Assembly (NCBI RefSeq): GCF_029784165.1
Contig: NC_073696.1
Coordinates: 115,436,991 to 115,500,990 of the forward strand
Length of the DNA stretch: 64,000 nucleotides
Source: Wyeomyia smithii
Taxonomy: Eukaryota > Arthropoda > Insecta > Diptera > Culicidae
Reading direction: 5' to 3'
Position numbers and translations under genes: made by a program. The notes beneath the pieces are model-generated. The model had not been told where the DNA came from and made no database searches. It saw only the letters and a list, made by a program, of their open reading frames with translations. Shown piece by piece: positions 33,482-46,139 of the stretch (positions within the stretch are counted from its first letter, which is position 1; every line of letters starts with the position of its first letter).

Positions 33482-34550
33482 CCATCTAATTAAATTTAAT
33501 CGATAGAAGTCAAATCCCATTCGAGTTACTTCAGGTATTCCCCAAGGCTCCCACTTAGGACCACTTCTTTTTATTTTGTACGTAAACGACATTTCCTTCA
33601 TCCTCAAAAATATTGAAGTTTTAATATATGTCGACGACATGAAGCTGTTTTTGGAAATAAAAAATCAAGAAGACATAAATGTATTCAGAATGAAATCCAC
33701 ACATTTTACGTTTGGTGTAAGAAAAGCCTACTGGAATAAAATGTAAAAAATGCAATGTAATATCCTTTAGCAGAAAATTAACAACGCCCAAAATTGTAAC
33801 TGCATTAAGGAATCAGAATGTATAAAAATGTGAAGATGTTAAGGATTTAGGAATAATCTTTCTTCTAAATTCTAAACTTAATTTCATCCACCACTATTAC
33901 ACTATCATACACAAGGTAAACAACATGTTAGGGTTTATAAAACGCTTCTGCTACAATTTTCAAGACCCGTACACTATCAAAACTTTGTATATTGCCTATC
34001 TAAGGTCAATACTGGAATATTGTAACATTGTGGGTCTCCTCGTCCTGGCGTACATGAAGAAAGAATAGAATCAGTACAAAAGCAATTTCTACTATATGCT
34101 CTCCGTAAGCTAGGTTGGACCTCACTTCGTCTTCCGTCATATGAAGCTCGTCGCAAGTTGATTGACATTCAAACATTGAAAGAACGGCGAGAGTACGCGA
34201 TGGCTTCATTTGTGAACGATATCGTTTCGCAGCATGTTGACTCAGCAGTGGTACTTCCTAAATTGAGCTTTTATGTACCCATTCGACAACTTCGACACCG
34301 TAGCTTATTTGCTCTTAACCATCATCGTACGGAATACGCCAAAAATGGACCTATAAATAGTATATTGAATTCTTATAATCAACTCTGCGAAGCCATTGAC
34401 TTTACGATGTCCCGGTATAAACTGTAACAGTATTACAAGTCCTTGAGGCTGAGGACACAAAATTAATTTGTTTTATGTTTATGTATAGTTAAGAAACTAA
34501 TGTAACCAGTCTACATATGATAGACGAAAAAAATAAATAAATGAATAAAG
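33482..34550 (+). mobile_element. 5'-truncated Jockey-like non-LTR fragment
   Basis: Begins inside the RT: VTSGIPQGSHLGPLLFILYV then NDISF, and LIYVDDMKLFLE with the catalytic YVDD intact at about 33627. The frame then breaks repeatedly. 34060-34430 resumes (ERIESVQKQFLLYALRKLGW, LPSYEARRKLIDIQTLKERR) and ends in a stop near 34425. An A-rich tail of TAAA/TGAA type ends at about 34550. It lies within the TATAGTGGACC array, consistent with insertion into it. Confidence 0.78.
34158..34427 (+). pseudogene. C-terminal part of the Jockey-like ORF2
   Basis: 89 open codons with IDIQTLKERREYAMASFVND, continuing the LPSYEARR segment just upstream, and ending in SRYKL and a stop. This C-terminal region follows the RT in Jockey-clade ORF2. 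Part of a dead copy. Confidence 0.6.
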
Positions 34551-34554
34551 TAGG

Positions 34555-35770
34555 TTTAACTACATTGAATGGGCCACTTTCTTCAATGGACCACCCTGAC
34601 GAAAAACTGTGTATTATCTTGATATTAAGTAGAACTGCCTTGGATGGAACATTTCCTTTGAGGAACCACCTGTCAGATTGACTGAATTTATGCGAAAACT
34701 CGAGAAATTTTCAGAAAATTTCCATCGGAAAACATCTTCCTCAGCCATTTTGCATAGCAAACTTTTTAAAATTCCGATTTATGTTAAGAGAAATTGAATT
34801 ATTCGGACGGGTGGTCCACTACTGGTTAATTAAGGAAAGGAGTCCAATTTTTTTTCTCGTGATCCTGTTCCTGATTTGCTGGAAAAGATGTTTCTCAGCA
34901 GAAGTTTTCTGAAAAACCCCCCGAATTATCGCCTAAACTAAGTCAATCTGACGGGTGGTCCACTGAAGGAATTGGTCCATTCAAGGTAATACTACCCTAC
35001 GATAAATTAACCTCTAGTGGACCCTTTTTTCTATGGTGGACCACTCATGAGATCAACGCAATTATTCTTAACATAAATGGGAATTTATAAATGTTTGTGA
35101 TGCAGATTGGCTGTTTCCCGATGAAAGTTTTTTTGAAAATCCCTTGAAAATTCGCATAAATTGAGTTAATCTGGCGGGAGGTCTACTATAGAGAAGGGGG
35201 GTAAATCTGACGAGTGGTCCACTACAGGTAAATAAAGCAAAGGGGTCCTCTATAGGTTAATTTATCTCACCTTGGATAGCCCACTTTCTTTAGTGTGCCA
35301 TCCTGACAAAAACCTGTTTGTTCTCTTTATATGAATTGTAATTTAGGGTTAATTAACCTATAGCGGAATTCCTTGCATTATTAATCTATAGTGGACCAGC
35401 CATTAGATCACCTCAATTTTTCTTAACATAGGACACTAACCTATAGTAGACCGCCTGCCAGATTAACTCAATTTACGTAAAAATTCTAGAGTTTTTTCAG
35501 AAAACTTCGATCGGGAAACATCTTATTAAGCCAACCTGCGTCACAAACATTTATAAATTCCGATTTATGCTAAGAAAAATTGGGTTAATCTGGCGGGTGG
35601 TCCACTATAGGTTGATAATGCAAAGGGGTCCTCCATAGGTTAATTTACCCTAAATTGGAATTTATAAATGTGTGTTAAGATTTCGTGTTAAATTGAGTTA
35701 ATCTGACCGGTGCACACTGTGCGGTGGTCCACTAAACGACGTGGTCTAACCAAGATAGTTTAGCCTATTT
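34555..35770. repeat. Array of mirror-oriented TATAGTGGACC repeats
   Basis: Many copies of (T/A)AACCTATAGTGGACC and its complement GGTCCACTATAGGTTAA, with decay variants, alternate along ~1.2 kb (e.g. 34811, 34954, 35011, 35210, 35385, 35445, 35590, 35720). The segments between them repeat as well (TCAGAAAACTTC, GGGAAACATCTT, ATTTATAAA, GTTAATCTGGCGGG). This looks like several short hairpin elements of one family inserted in or next to one another, or a tandemly amplified foldback. No ORF. Confidence 0.65.
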
Positions 35771-35774
35771 ACCC

Positions 35775-38700
35775 AAATGGTACGACTAATATTTACCCAA
35801 ATGGTATTTAAATTTTTATTTAAAAGTTTTCCATTTACTTGCGTGGAGAAATAACACCAGATCTCGACGTTTCATACATTTTTAGGCTATTTGGCATAAA
35901 GCCGATTTAAAAAACATCATGAACAACTAAGTGAACTTTTGTGCATGTTAAAAATTTTGCATGAAAACTTTTTTCGAAAAAAACGAAACTTTTGAGTCCT
36001 ATCGCTAAACGTAATTCGAATCACAGATTTTCATTGTTGGCATCCTAATGCTCCTATTCGTGCGTGAATAACTATGCGTCATCGCTCCCGCTTTTTGACA
36101 TTGAAAAAAGTGTTCAGTTTGTCGAAAACTGATTAATCTTTTTTTTTGTTTTAATGCTTTTTCTGAGCCCGAATCATTTTTTTTCTTTCCTATATGGTGT
36201 AAAAAACATATTGAAGGAATCGGTTTTTCTTTTTTTTTGCAATTTTTCGTATTTCTTAAGATCCCGGGGTGTCCCGAAAATCGAATTTGTATTTCCCGAA
36301 TCCCAGAAACTAAAAACTTGAAACAAGTTTTAATTGGCAATCTTATCTACACCGAGCACTTCCATTGTCTCTGTTCTGAAAGGTATGAAATTATTTATCA
36401 CTGCATGTTACTACAAATATTACAATTTTTATTGGCACTGACATTTTTCGTAATATCATGAAATTTCTTGTTGGGACCCTTACCTCCACTACATCAATTA
36501 GAGGCTATATGAACAGCTACGTGCTTCCGAATAGTACAGCAAAGTCCAACTGAAAAGAATACGTTTGTGCATTTTTCCTTCAATTAGCTTGAAAAACAAC
36601 CGGACGCCCGTAGCCATGCCTTAATGGCACAATCACTGTTAATGAGAATAAAAAGGCGAGTCACGAGCAACCAACGTTTTATGTGCTGACTTGGTATGAC
36701 TTCAGGATATTTCTATGTGTCTTTGAAACATCCTCGCAACTACTGATACTAGCAAACATTTTTCCTCCCTTTTGTATATACCTCAGACCTTCACAAAGAT
36801 TTTTTTAAGCATTAATGTCAGCTAAGATATTAAATTTCTGTGACTTTTTTTCTCAAACCAATTGAGAAAAATAATGTTCTATTTTGTAAACCAACCAACT
36901 AACTTCAGAACATTTAGCACTGGGTTCAAGATGTCACGTCAGCCTGCGGGACAACCGGCGGAATGGCAGAACAATAAAACTATACGGTTGGAAGACAGTA
37001 CGTGTATTTATTTCTGCACCAAAAGATTCGTGTGTGTCGTAAAATACGAATGATATTTTCGTTTCTCGGTAGCTCCGGGATGAATTGTTCCCCGGGGAGA
37101 CAAAGGTCCTCCCGGTGATATGCGTGTGCGTCTTCCTGACAATCTACATTAGGCGGTGGGCGGCGCTGCTGGTTATGGATGGGTGCTGCGAGCGTAAATC
37201 GATTTTACTTTGCTCAATGGAATTTTCTTCAGCTGACAAATATATAAAAATATACGAACGAACGCAAACGATGGATAATCTAGCTTACGAGTTACACGGG
37301 CAGGAAAGTTATCCGAATTGGATTGCGATGCTGTTCTGTTGATTCTTGTGCATTTTTTGTATCATCTGTGATTGTACAATTGGACAGACTTTTATATAGC
37401 ATTTCTTGATAAATAAAGTAAAACTATTCTCAACGTAGTTCCGTTATATGACGTTATATCCACCCACAGACCTCAATGGTAGAGCATTTCCGCCGCACTC
37501 GCACAGCAAATCTCTAAAGACAAACTCCTAACATTAAATAATTAGAGCTCGCCATTATACAGCTGCTAGGTACCCCTTTGGAAGAGAGCATAATTGGGCA
37601 AAATACGTCGAAACGTGAGTTGGTAGCCAAATAAGAGGCAAGTTTTCTACTTATAGAACTTGCTTACGGGTGATGACGATCAACCGGGGCAGGTTAACCA
37701 AGACGTAAATCAATCAGAGCCACAATACAGATCAGATTATTTAATTTTTATCACTAGCGGAGTGCAGAAGTTTTGAGCCCCATATAATTGTTTTGTGCTG
37801 GTGAAAAATTCATTTTCTTTTAATGCTCATAAAATATCAATTCAGCATTTTACTGTCTCCGTTGCATGTTAAACAATGCATTCAGCCGTTCCGGGCATAT
37901 ACGTAATCGACTCCCACGTCCTTCCCTTTAACAAGACAGGAATACAATGCAAGCAGTTTGGTGCTAGGGTGGTTAATTAGCTTCGATCACGATATGTGAT
38001 GTAGTACCAATAAGAACAACATCAGCTTGTTTGTCTACCAAGCACATCATCGGGCAGGTTTCATATACGTGCAACGTGAAATTACCTCTGAGAAACTACC
38101 TAAGCATGGGAAAACATTCACGGTAGTCAAAACAGAAGTATTTGCGTTGCTATGCTGAAAAAATTTAACAAACTTTTGTGTAAAGGTTCCGTAAAAGCTT
38201 GAAGTGTTGTTCGAATGAATTCGGCGATGCGTTGCAGGAGAACTCACGTTCAGAAGGTGCTATTACGGGTAATATGAACAATACTGCAAAAGACTTCGTA
38301 TCTCTGAAAGCCAGAATTCGGTTCGATTGAATCAGTTGAAATTGGAAGAAAACAATATTTTCTCATTATCTTTTAGCACCGTAATCAACGAGAATCCAAT
38401 ATACACACTGCTCAATTTAATTAGATTAGCTCAAGTAGATATTTTTTGGAGCGTGCCAAACTACTTTCATAAACATGATAATATCATCACACAGTTTGAT
38501 TTTGTTGTTGTTCCTACTCAACTCTTCTCTCCAATGGAACAGCTGAATTAGATAAAATTGCTACCCATCGGCAGCTAAACCATAACCAACTATGTAGCAA
38601 TGTATATAACCGTACCAGGGGTAACCGAGACTTTAGTCAATGACACCAGCCAGCTTGGCTCGGAAACGGCCTATCATCATGGTTACGCCATCAGCCACAG

Positions 38701-40800
38701 CCACACCCGCGTCGTCGTTGGGGTCCTATCGATAAAGGAGCGAAATATGTTCATTCTTTGTGCGGTGGTAGCCTAGAACAGCCTAAAATGATGCCATTAA
38801 TCAGTATGAGAAATGGAGCACAACCACACAGTCGAACCCTTACTTACGCACAGCAGAAGAAACGCCTGAATGAAGTTACCCAAAACCTTCACAATGTCGA
38901 GCATTGCTGCATTGGATGGTTTATTTATGATTTTTTTTTTCAAACCATAACTGATAGAAGTAGGTCTGGGGGTAACGGATACAAATTACCACACTTCTTC
39001 GGGAATAATAAACTAATAATCGATTTGGATATCTATTAGTCTTGCGATTTTGCTGCTAATATAATTATGTAGCATTAATTTCGACATGGTACTGAAATAT
39101 ATCCTAAGTTGAAATGTACTCACCAGGCGTATTGCGATTATTTACAGTTAGGTAATCAATTATCATTAATCTAAAACTGTAAATGAGAAAAACGGTGGAA
39201 CTTTCCGCGTAGTTACATTATTTTACTTTTCCCCGGAGCATTATACTTAAAGTGGATTGAAAGATAGGAAAACGATTTATCCTATTTCGGAGCTGCTAAT
39301 ATTACTTTGAAACCGGTTGCAATTTGATTGACGCCGGGTTATACAGCCATGTTTCATGCCGTGCTCGTTTTAATCATAGCTTTTCTTTGACGAATGTTCA
39401 TCCGTCTTATGACTAACTCATGCACGTGCAGGGCTTACGTAGACGTTTATAGCAGTAACCTTCCTCTCTATATTATAAAAGTGATCATAGAGTTTTCACC
39501 AGCTTACAGGTTCATAGTAAAGTTTCGTTTTGTTTTTTTTCCCTTTCGTTTACCGCTTCTAGTTTTGTTGCAGGCAAGCGTACTGAAGAAGGATGAAGTG
39601 GAATGTTTTTCAACAATGAAAAGCTGCTACCTGTGTTATTATTCAGGTATTTCGGCTTTCAACTTCGCAAAAATGAACATTAAAATCTAACTGAATTCAA
39701 TTCGTATAAAAAAGGTTTCTTTTCAAAATTTTATAATATAATTAAATAGATTAATCAACTATTTTGAAGCCATTGGTGTTGAATGACGCTAATGATTTAT
39801 CGATGGCAAAAAATCATATTCATACCATTTTGAACATCAAACTCGATTACACGTTTTATGACGGCAATGGCGATTTCATAAAGAAATTGATAATTTATGT
39901 AGTATTAGTATAACGTGCATGAGAGACGTATCTCGGATTTATTTCTATTCAGATTTTTACGTCACACATTTATTGGTGACCTTTTGAAATAATTATATCA
40001 ATGACTTCAATAAAATAAAAGAGAAATATGAATAATGAAATTGATCGCACAATGCTAAAATTGCTACAATGCAATTGTTGAAAAACATCGCAATACCACA
40101 GTGCAACAATGTTTTTGCCTTGGCTTCTATGTATGATTTTTTGATGAAGTTTGATGCAAAACCAAATTTCCCCGAGTTTGAACATATTCAACTTAAGGGG
40201 CAACAATGGCGCCATTTTGAATTTTTGACAAATCGGAAATTTTTGATGTTTTGTCGACGCCATTTTGCTTTAAAGCCAAATTTCAAAATTCTAAGAGTTT
40301 GTCCACCTATTAGCATCTTCTGACCCATCGTTTAAAAAACAGCTCTTAAATCGGACAAAAACAGAGCTCAAAACGGTGATTCTACGAAAACGGTTTTGGC
40401 ATTGTTTTAGTATATTCAACAAAGCAAAATAATATCGAGTATGTCTGAGCATTAATGGTAATGCGATAATATCTGAAAGTGGTAGTCAAATTATATCTTA
40501 TATTGAGTAAAAATGCACAGAAATCGATTGGTAGGTGTCTGATCTACGTAAAATGTCAGCAACATGTCGATTTTGCCCTAATTTCCCTGCAATACTAAAA
40601 TAGGTTTGTCTCGGCGTTGAATTTACATATTTGAAATCTGTTTAATGTTATATCAAGAGTGTAAGTGATACTCAAAGATACAATAACAATTTGTCTTAAC
40701 ATGATCCTCTCCTTTTTGCGGGGAGGGGGTATTCTGTCTTTAAAACTCGAATTCTTTAAAAAATTTAAAACTGTGACAGTTAAATAATAGTGACAATGCA
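35775..40800. other. Intergenic, AT-rich, no recognised genes
   Basis: Only short open stretches without motifs. A GC-richer island at 38620-38745 does not code for anything I recognise. 40090-40330 contains GGCGCCATTTTG-type sequence resembling the repeat at 41180. Confidence 0.4.
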
Positions 40801-40804
40801 TACT

Positions 40805-40985
40805 TAATCTCCCAGATGGTCTAGAGGTACGACGCTGGCCTAACAAGCTAGTCATCGTAGGGTCGAGTCTCGGCTCGGGAGAGACTGTTAGTGTCAGTAG
40901 GATCGTAGCGCTAGCCCCGCAATTGTCCTGTACACTAAACAGTCGGGTGCGAAGTCTGTGTATAAAAAAAAAAACAGAATGTCAA
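40805..40985 (+). mobile_element. tRNA-derived SINE
   Basis: TGGTCTAGAGG fits the A-box consensus TRGYNNANNNG exactly, and GGGTCGAGTCT about 40 nt later fits the B-box at 9 of 11 positions. The 5' start TCTCCCAGATGG and CGGCTCGGGAGA show the tRNA-like acceptor/T-arm pairing (TCTCCC with GGGAGA). A body of ~80 bp ends in an A-run at about 40963-40974. No target duplication delimited. Confidence 0.7.
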
Positions 40986-41121
40986 GTTCCGAATCGGAAT
41001 GTAGCACCAAGGCTTTGCTTTGCTTTGCATACTGGGGTAGGAATGGAATCTAACAAAACGAAATCATTAGCGCTCTCACGGATTAAGAAAGCGGTTTCCA
41101 ATCTTCTACAAAGATTCTTGG

Positions 41122-41333
41122 TATAGTTAGGGCTTCAATTTTGATGCTTAGACTAGTTTGCGATTTGGCTGTAAAGATGGCGCCAATTTCTTTCATTTAC
41201 ACGCTAGAGCTTTGCGGTTTTCGAAAAAGTTGTAGATCATAAAGTTTTATGAAACTTTCTAGAATGCACAAAATTCCTATCTCTTTCAGTTTCTGAGATC
41301 TTTGAGATTTTGTAAAATTTGTCTGAATTTCAC
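41122..41333 (+). repeat. Diverged direct repeat, copy A
   Basis: From TATAGTTAGGGCTTC to GTCTGAATTTCAC. Copy B is at 41587-41816. Both contain ACACGCTAGA, GTTGTAGATCAT, TGAAACTTT and TGAGATCT in the same order. Moderate identity. The GTTGTAGA...TGAAACTTT...CTATCT layout resembles sub-blocks in the palindrome at 27.5-29.5 kb. Confidence 0.7.
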
Positions 41334-41586
41334 GTTTTATAATCTGATAATCTTATAAGTTCACTCAAAACAATTGCATATAAATTTTCTCTCGATAAGA
41401 GTTAAAAACTTCGTCCTTGCCTTCTGCGTATAGAAGGTTTTCGAGTTTCTAAGTAAAACTATTACACCAAATTAGAATTTTCATGTAAAAATACACCTGC
41501 TGTGTATTCATTGCATGAAATACTTAGACCATTATTGCTCTGATACTCTATCAAATCGATTCCCTGTCTTCAGCGAAGTGGCTTTG

Positions 41587-41816
41587 TATAGTTAGAGCCT
41601 CAATTTGAGGCCTAATTTAGTTCGCTATTCTGCTGCAGCAATGGCGCTGCAATGCTAACTTCTTTATTTTACACGCTAGAATTTTGCAATTTTTAGAAAA
41701 GGTTGTAGATCATGAAGTTTTGTGAAACTTTATAGAAGTCATAAAATTTATTTCTCTTACAGTTTTTGAGATCTACGAGTTTTTGTAAAATTCATCTGAA
41801 TTTCACTTTTTTTTAA
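41587..41816 (+). repeat. Diverged direct repeat, copy B
   Basis: Counterpart of 41122-41333, starting TATAGTTAGAGCCTC and ending CATCTGAATTTCAC, with an extra ~18 bp (CTGCTGCAGCAATGGCGCTG region). The copies start 465 bp apart. Confidence 0.7.
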
Positions 41817-42419
41817 TTCAAAACAAAAAAAAACATAACAGAGAATACGCGATTTTCTGATTCGGCGTCCCCAAAAACATTTGCTAAAAAGCTAAGAATC
41901 GTAGCCCTTTTTTAACTGCATCTTCATTCTTTATTCTACAAATCTTTTACCATGAAGAAAGACAGCTCGAACTTCATCGAAAAAATCAGCGATTTAGCCG
42001 ATGCCATAACAAATGTGTAAAGTGATGCATTGCTTGATGAGACATTTTTTCCTCCTTCACCAAATGTGACTGTTTTTCTCAATTTCATCTTACAAGCGTT
42101 CCAATAAATACGCAACATACGCTCTGTTGATTTTTTTGCGGATAAATAAAAATTAGTCCATGCGTCCATGCGTATTTTCGGTTGAAACCCGAATCCAACA
42201 CATTTTTTCAGATCAAACCTGACACGAAAATTTTATTTTTGTGAATCCAGAACCTGACACAAGATTTTTTTTGGGTCGATTTGCTATACCAATTTGAGGC
42301 TGTTATAAAGCTTTGAACTTCGAATGGTATCAAAATGCTAGTGACTTTTACAGTTGCATGGTATTAGACATCATTATCTTACAACAATGTTTGTTTGATA
42401 TAGTCACTTTCCGGGTTTT

Positions 42420-42580
42420 TAAACCCAAACCCAACCTAAACCCCATAGTTTCAAACCCGAATTCGACCCGAACCCGAGTTTTTTGTTCGCCGTACCCGAA
42501 ATTTTCAAAAATTGTCAAACCTGAACAAGACGAGTATGATTGGATTCGGGTTTCGGGTTCGAAAACCCGAACCCCGACCA
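42420..42580. repeat. CCCGAA / TTCGGG motif cluster
   Basis: Repeated (A)ACCCGAA units run rightward (CGACCCGAACCCGAG) and then reverse (GGATTCGGGTTTCGGG) to form a palindromic cluster; looser copies extend back to about 42185. Same style as 10741-10915 (TATCGAT) and 53080-53170 (ACCGGT). Confidence 0.55.
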
Positions 42581-42869
42581 TTTCTATTATCCGCATCATC
42601 TTTGGAGATGGTTGTCCTCAATTATTCTAATATTCAGATCATTCCTCCGTCTAGGATGTAAGGTGGTGAACACGTGTTTTATTTGTGCTAATCCACGCAA
42701 AAATTCGCCTCTATTGCTGCAAAATTTGTTTCATCTAAACAACATTACAACTTTGTTTTGTTTATTGTTTTTTGTTCTTTTTTTTTGTCAAAAGTGTGTA
42801 AACGCGGTACCCGGTTTTCTCATGTTCAAATTTGCTGTCATGATTGGTTTATTGAAAGCAAAACTATAG

Positions 42870-44640
42870 CGAAAACAGGTAGGTATTTAAGAGGTATAGT
42901 GACAATAGGAAGGCAGAGTAAGTAATTTGAAGGCACCCCTGCCATCAAAAAATCATGAAACAGAGATGCCAACTCATTTTTTCATATGTCTTTTCCAAGC
43001 ATCCATAGGGAACAGCGTTTCTTTTATTGTCTTCTTAGAATAGTTTTTCTGTTACTGTTTGTTCGTGATACCTATCTGCGCTAGCACATTGAGCAAATTG
43101 AGAACGTATTAGCAACAGTGCACCACAAACAAAAACGAAAAATGTACTTCGTGTGTCGATTTGGCACTATTTGGAAGCTATTTTCGGAATAGCGAATGTA
43201 GAAGAGAGAAGAAGCTTAAATCCCCCAGAGGCATTTTCCCCCTTTCAGCCTATGACGTATGTCGTGTGACGTTTGTTAAAAAAGGCTGTAGGAAGAATAA
43301 GCGTAAGGAGCAAAATACAAACTGTTCGACTCCTTACTGACATCCTTCGTGCAAAGGAAAGCTTACTCGACAACAGAGCGGTTGTGTACTGAAGGATGTG
43401 TGTATCGCATACCGAATGTTATATACCGTCGTCGACATGGGAATAAGGTGAACGGCAATGGCAAACATTTGTGTATGGGGAACTGGACGGCAACGCTACT
43501 GACGCAAAACAATTTTTCTGTCGTTTGTCTTTATTTTGCCTATAACACTTCTGTCTACTACTACTGGAACGTTTTCGAATGTCATAAAAAACTGTCATCG
43601 CTTGGTACATTTTCCCTCTGGTCTTTACACTCCACGAAAAAAATGTTTTCACATATAGGTAATCTGTAAATACGTCCCCATTGAAATTTTGACAGTTGCG
43701 GTTAGTCACTTTCAAGCTACCTTTAAGCTTCCACGTTTTCACACGAACTCTGCTGATGTCTAGACGTCAGTCATTCCTGTCCTGACACAGGAGCCAGGGT
43801 TATATTTCCCACAGGCCAACTAGCTGTTAATGTGCACTTCTTGCCAGTTAGCGAAAAAAAAAAATATTTTTCAATTTAAAAACCAGAGAAAAGTCGAGTA
43901 GACCTAAGAAAAATTACGAAACTTACATTTTTTTAAATTGAACTTCTGATAATCAAATCATTAAAATATTGAACATTTTCACTGTTCGACAACGCATTGC
44001 AAAATGGTCTTGAAACCGTATGTAAGGAGAAGTTTACAAACAATTTATAATGCTGAAACGACGAATATCCCTATCCTATTCTAAGTAATTGAATAATATA
44101 ACAAATATATCTTGGTTTCATTTTAAAAGGTCACATATATTTCTTTATATTATGGAGAAAGCTTCAAAAAGATTTGTTTCGTATTATATTTGAGTAAGTT
44201 CAATTTGCAAGCATGATAAAAATTGTAAGAATTTCATAATTTTTGCAATCAAAACTACACATATTCAATTCTCAGGTATTTTTTAGCAGTTAGTTTAACA
44301 CAAATTGATCAACTGGCTCAAAAGTTGTTTATTCTTGAAAAGAAATTATAAGTATGTTGTTGAATAGAACCACTTTTTCTTGTCACCCTATTCCAGAACT
44401 GACCACCTTAACGACCGAACAAAATAACACGGGTCCGATTGTTTTTTAATGAAGAGCAATCCTTGCAATTCAAGGCATAATTGAAGCACTTTGGGTAAAC
44501 TGTCCGAAATAAGGTGGCCGGAAGAAACGACATCATTCGATATATTTTATTCTCATTACTTTTGAGCCAGTTGATTGATTTGTTATTTGGATCAAAATAA
44601 AGGTTTTTAGATCAAATCCAGTTTTGGGAAAAATATTTAA
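42870..44640. other. Intergenic sequence
   Basis: No supported gene. Open stretches at 43349-43742 lack recognisable domains. Confidence 0.4.
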
Positions 44641-44654
44641 AAAATCAAATATGT

Positions 44655-44815
44655 GAGGAGGGGAGCTCGAATGGACATGAGTTCGAATCTTAGTAGATTC
44701 AGACCGTTCGGTGTCAGAGAGACTATTACGCATGGGTTTATTCTCAGGCTCCCTTCCATCATCCTACTTGACCTTTTCCTCACGCTAAATTCCAGAAAAA
44801 AAACTCGTTCCAGAA
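44655..44815 (+). mobile_element. SINE-like fragment
   Basis: GGGGAGCTCGAATGG, then GAGTTCGAATCTT (B-box like), GTCAGAGAGACTATTACG, TTTATTCTCAGGCTCC, CTTTTCCTCACGCTAA and an A-rich end. The GGGGAGCTCG and TTTATTCTCAG blocks recur at 51437-51545, pointing to one dispersed family. No target duplication found. Confidence 0.45.
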
Positions 44816-44829
44816 AAAAATACCTCTGC

Positions 44830-45980
44830 AGACAGTTATAATTGCCAATACTTTGCAGGGTAATTAAACGAGGCTCGGTAAAGATGAGCAGTAAAGTCTA
44901 TAAAAATAGGCGTGTATAATGAAAGTTAGAATGAAAGCAAATTCAACAATGAACCCAAGTATAGTGTAGAAAAAACGTAGCCAAAAGAAAACAAACAATA
45001 TGGAAGCTTATTAGAAGCTCAAAATCACAACATTGATTGCAAACAATGGTTAGAACAGCGACCGGACAACAGCTTTATATACGATAGCCAATTGGATGTT
45101 ACACGTACGAATGCCTCCAAGGTGACTTCTATATATGTATACTGCTCGTTGGTCATAATAGGCAAAACTATAAAGCATGTTGAGGCAAGACGTTAACACT
45201 ATTGATGATAAATTTTCAATGGTTACGGTTATCAATGCAAAAAAAAAAAACATGAAAATAAACAAAAGCCATACTTTTTATATTTACTTTTTCATATTTT
45301 TATATTGAAAAGAATAGATTCCGCTTATATAAGATCAGGCCGCTTAAACATATACCACTCGACAATGCTGTTCGAGTTCGAAATATGTATACACACATCG
45401 AATTCAGAATCAAATTTTTCAGTGTAGTTTTTGTAGTGTATTGAAACAGCAGCCTTGTTTAATGCATACGGCATCCCGTTCAAAATAAATAACTGAATAA
45501 CTAAGACAACTGTGTACCCAATTTCCCGAGCAACACTTGACCCGTTTTCCTTGCAATATTGCCTTCATGAAAACTATTTTCCTGAATTTACTACTTCACT
45601 TCGACATTTTGAATCTTACGATGTCGAGGTTAGATGCCAAGAGTTTGGCTACAAATTACCCTATAAATAAAAGCGTTGACGAGGGCAGTAATTTATTGCT
45701 ACATGAGGAGATAGGGCATGTTGCAAAACAATATGTTATCGTCTGATTTTAGTGGCAGATGAATATTAAAAAGCAGCGATTTAATTCAAATTTGGTTTCA
45801 CGCACTTCTCTTTGATAAATTGAAGTGCTGAATTGGTAATGTTTTTTTTTATTTTTCAATTATTATAGACATGGAGTTAGAGGGGCGATTCAATGATTTG
45901 GGTTATATTTAAGTATAAATTAAGAAAAAAAAAACCATTTTCTCAAACCTTAATTTTGTGGGTCGTACAAAACACAAAAC
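44830..45980. other. Intergenic, AT-rich
   Basis: No gene or repeat recognised with confidence. Confidence 0.4.
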
Positions 45981-45985
45981 TTCCT

Positions 45986-46133
45986 TTAACCCTCTAGTGC
46001 CCAAATTAATTTTCAGACGGACTTCGAAAAAATCACTTTGAAACTTTATAAACATTTTTTAGGTATTTATTGAAGCTTTTTGGAGGTTTACCTGAAGAAT
46101 GTCTAAAGACGGCACTGGGCACTAGAGGGTTAA
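45986..46133. mobile_element. piggyBac-type MITE (TTAA target, 14-bp perfect TIRs)
   Basis: TTAACCCTCTAGTGCCCA at 45986-46003 and its exact complement TGGGCACTAGAGGGTTAA at 46116-46133. If TTAA is the target duplication, the element is 140 bp with perfect 14-bp inverted repeats CCCTCTAGTGCCCA. TTAA duplication with CCC...GGG ends is the piggyBac signature. No ORF. Confidence 0.88.
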
Positions 46134-46139
46134 ATCAAA

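Noticed and set aside
40805..40880. Functional tRNA gene
   Set aside because: A- and B-boxes are present, but the fold is incomplete and it continues into a SINE body with an A-run.
42420..42580. Telomere-like repeat
   Set aside because: CCCGAA units are irregular, in both orientations and short; not a tandem telomeric array.
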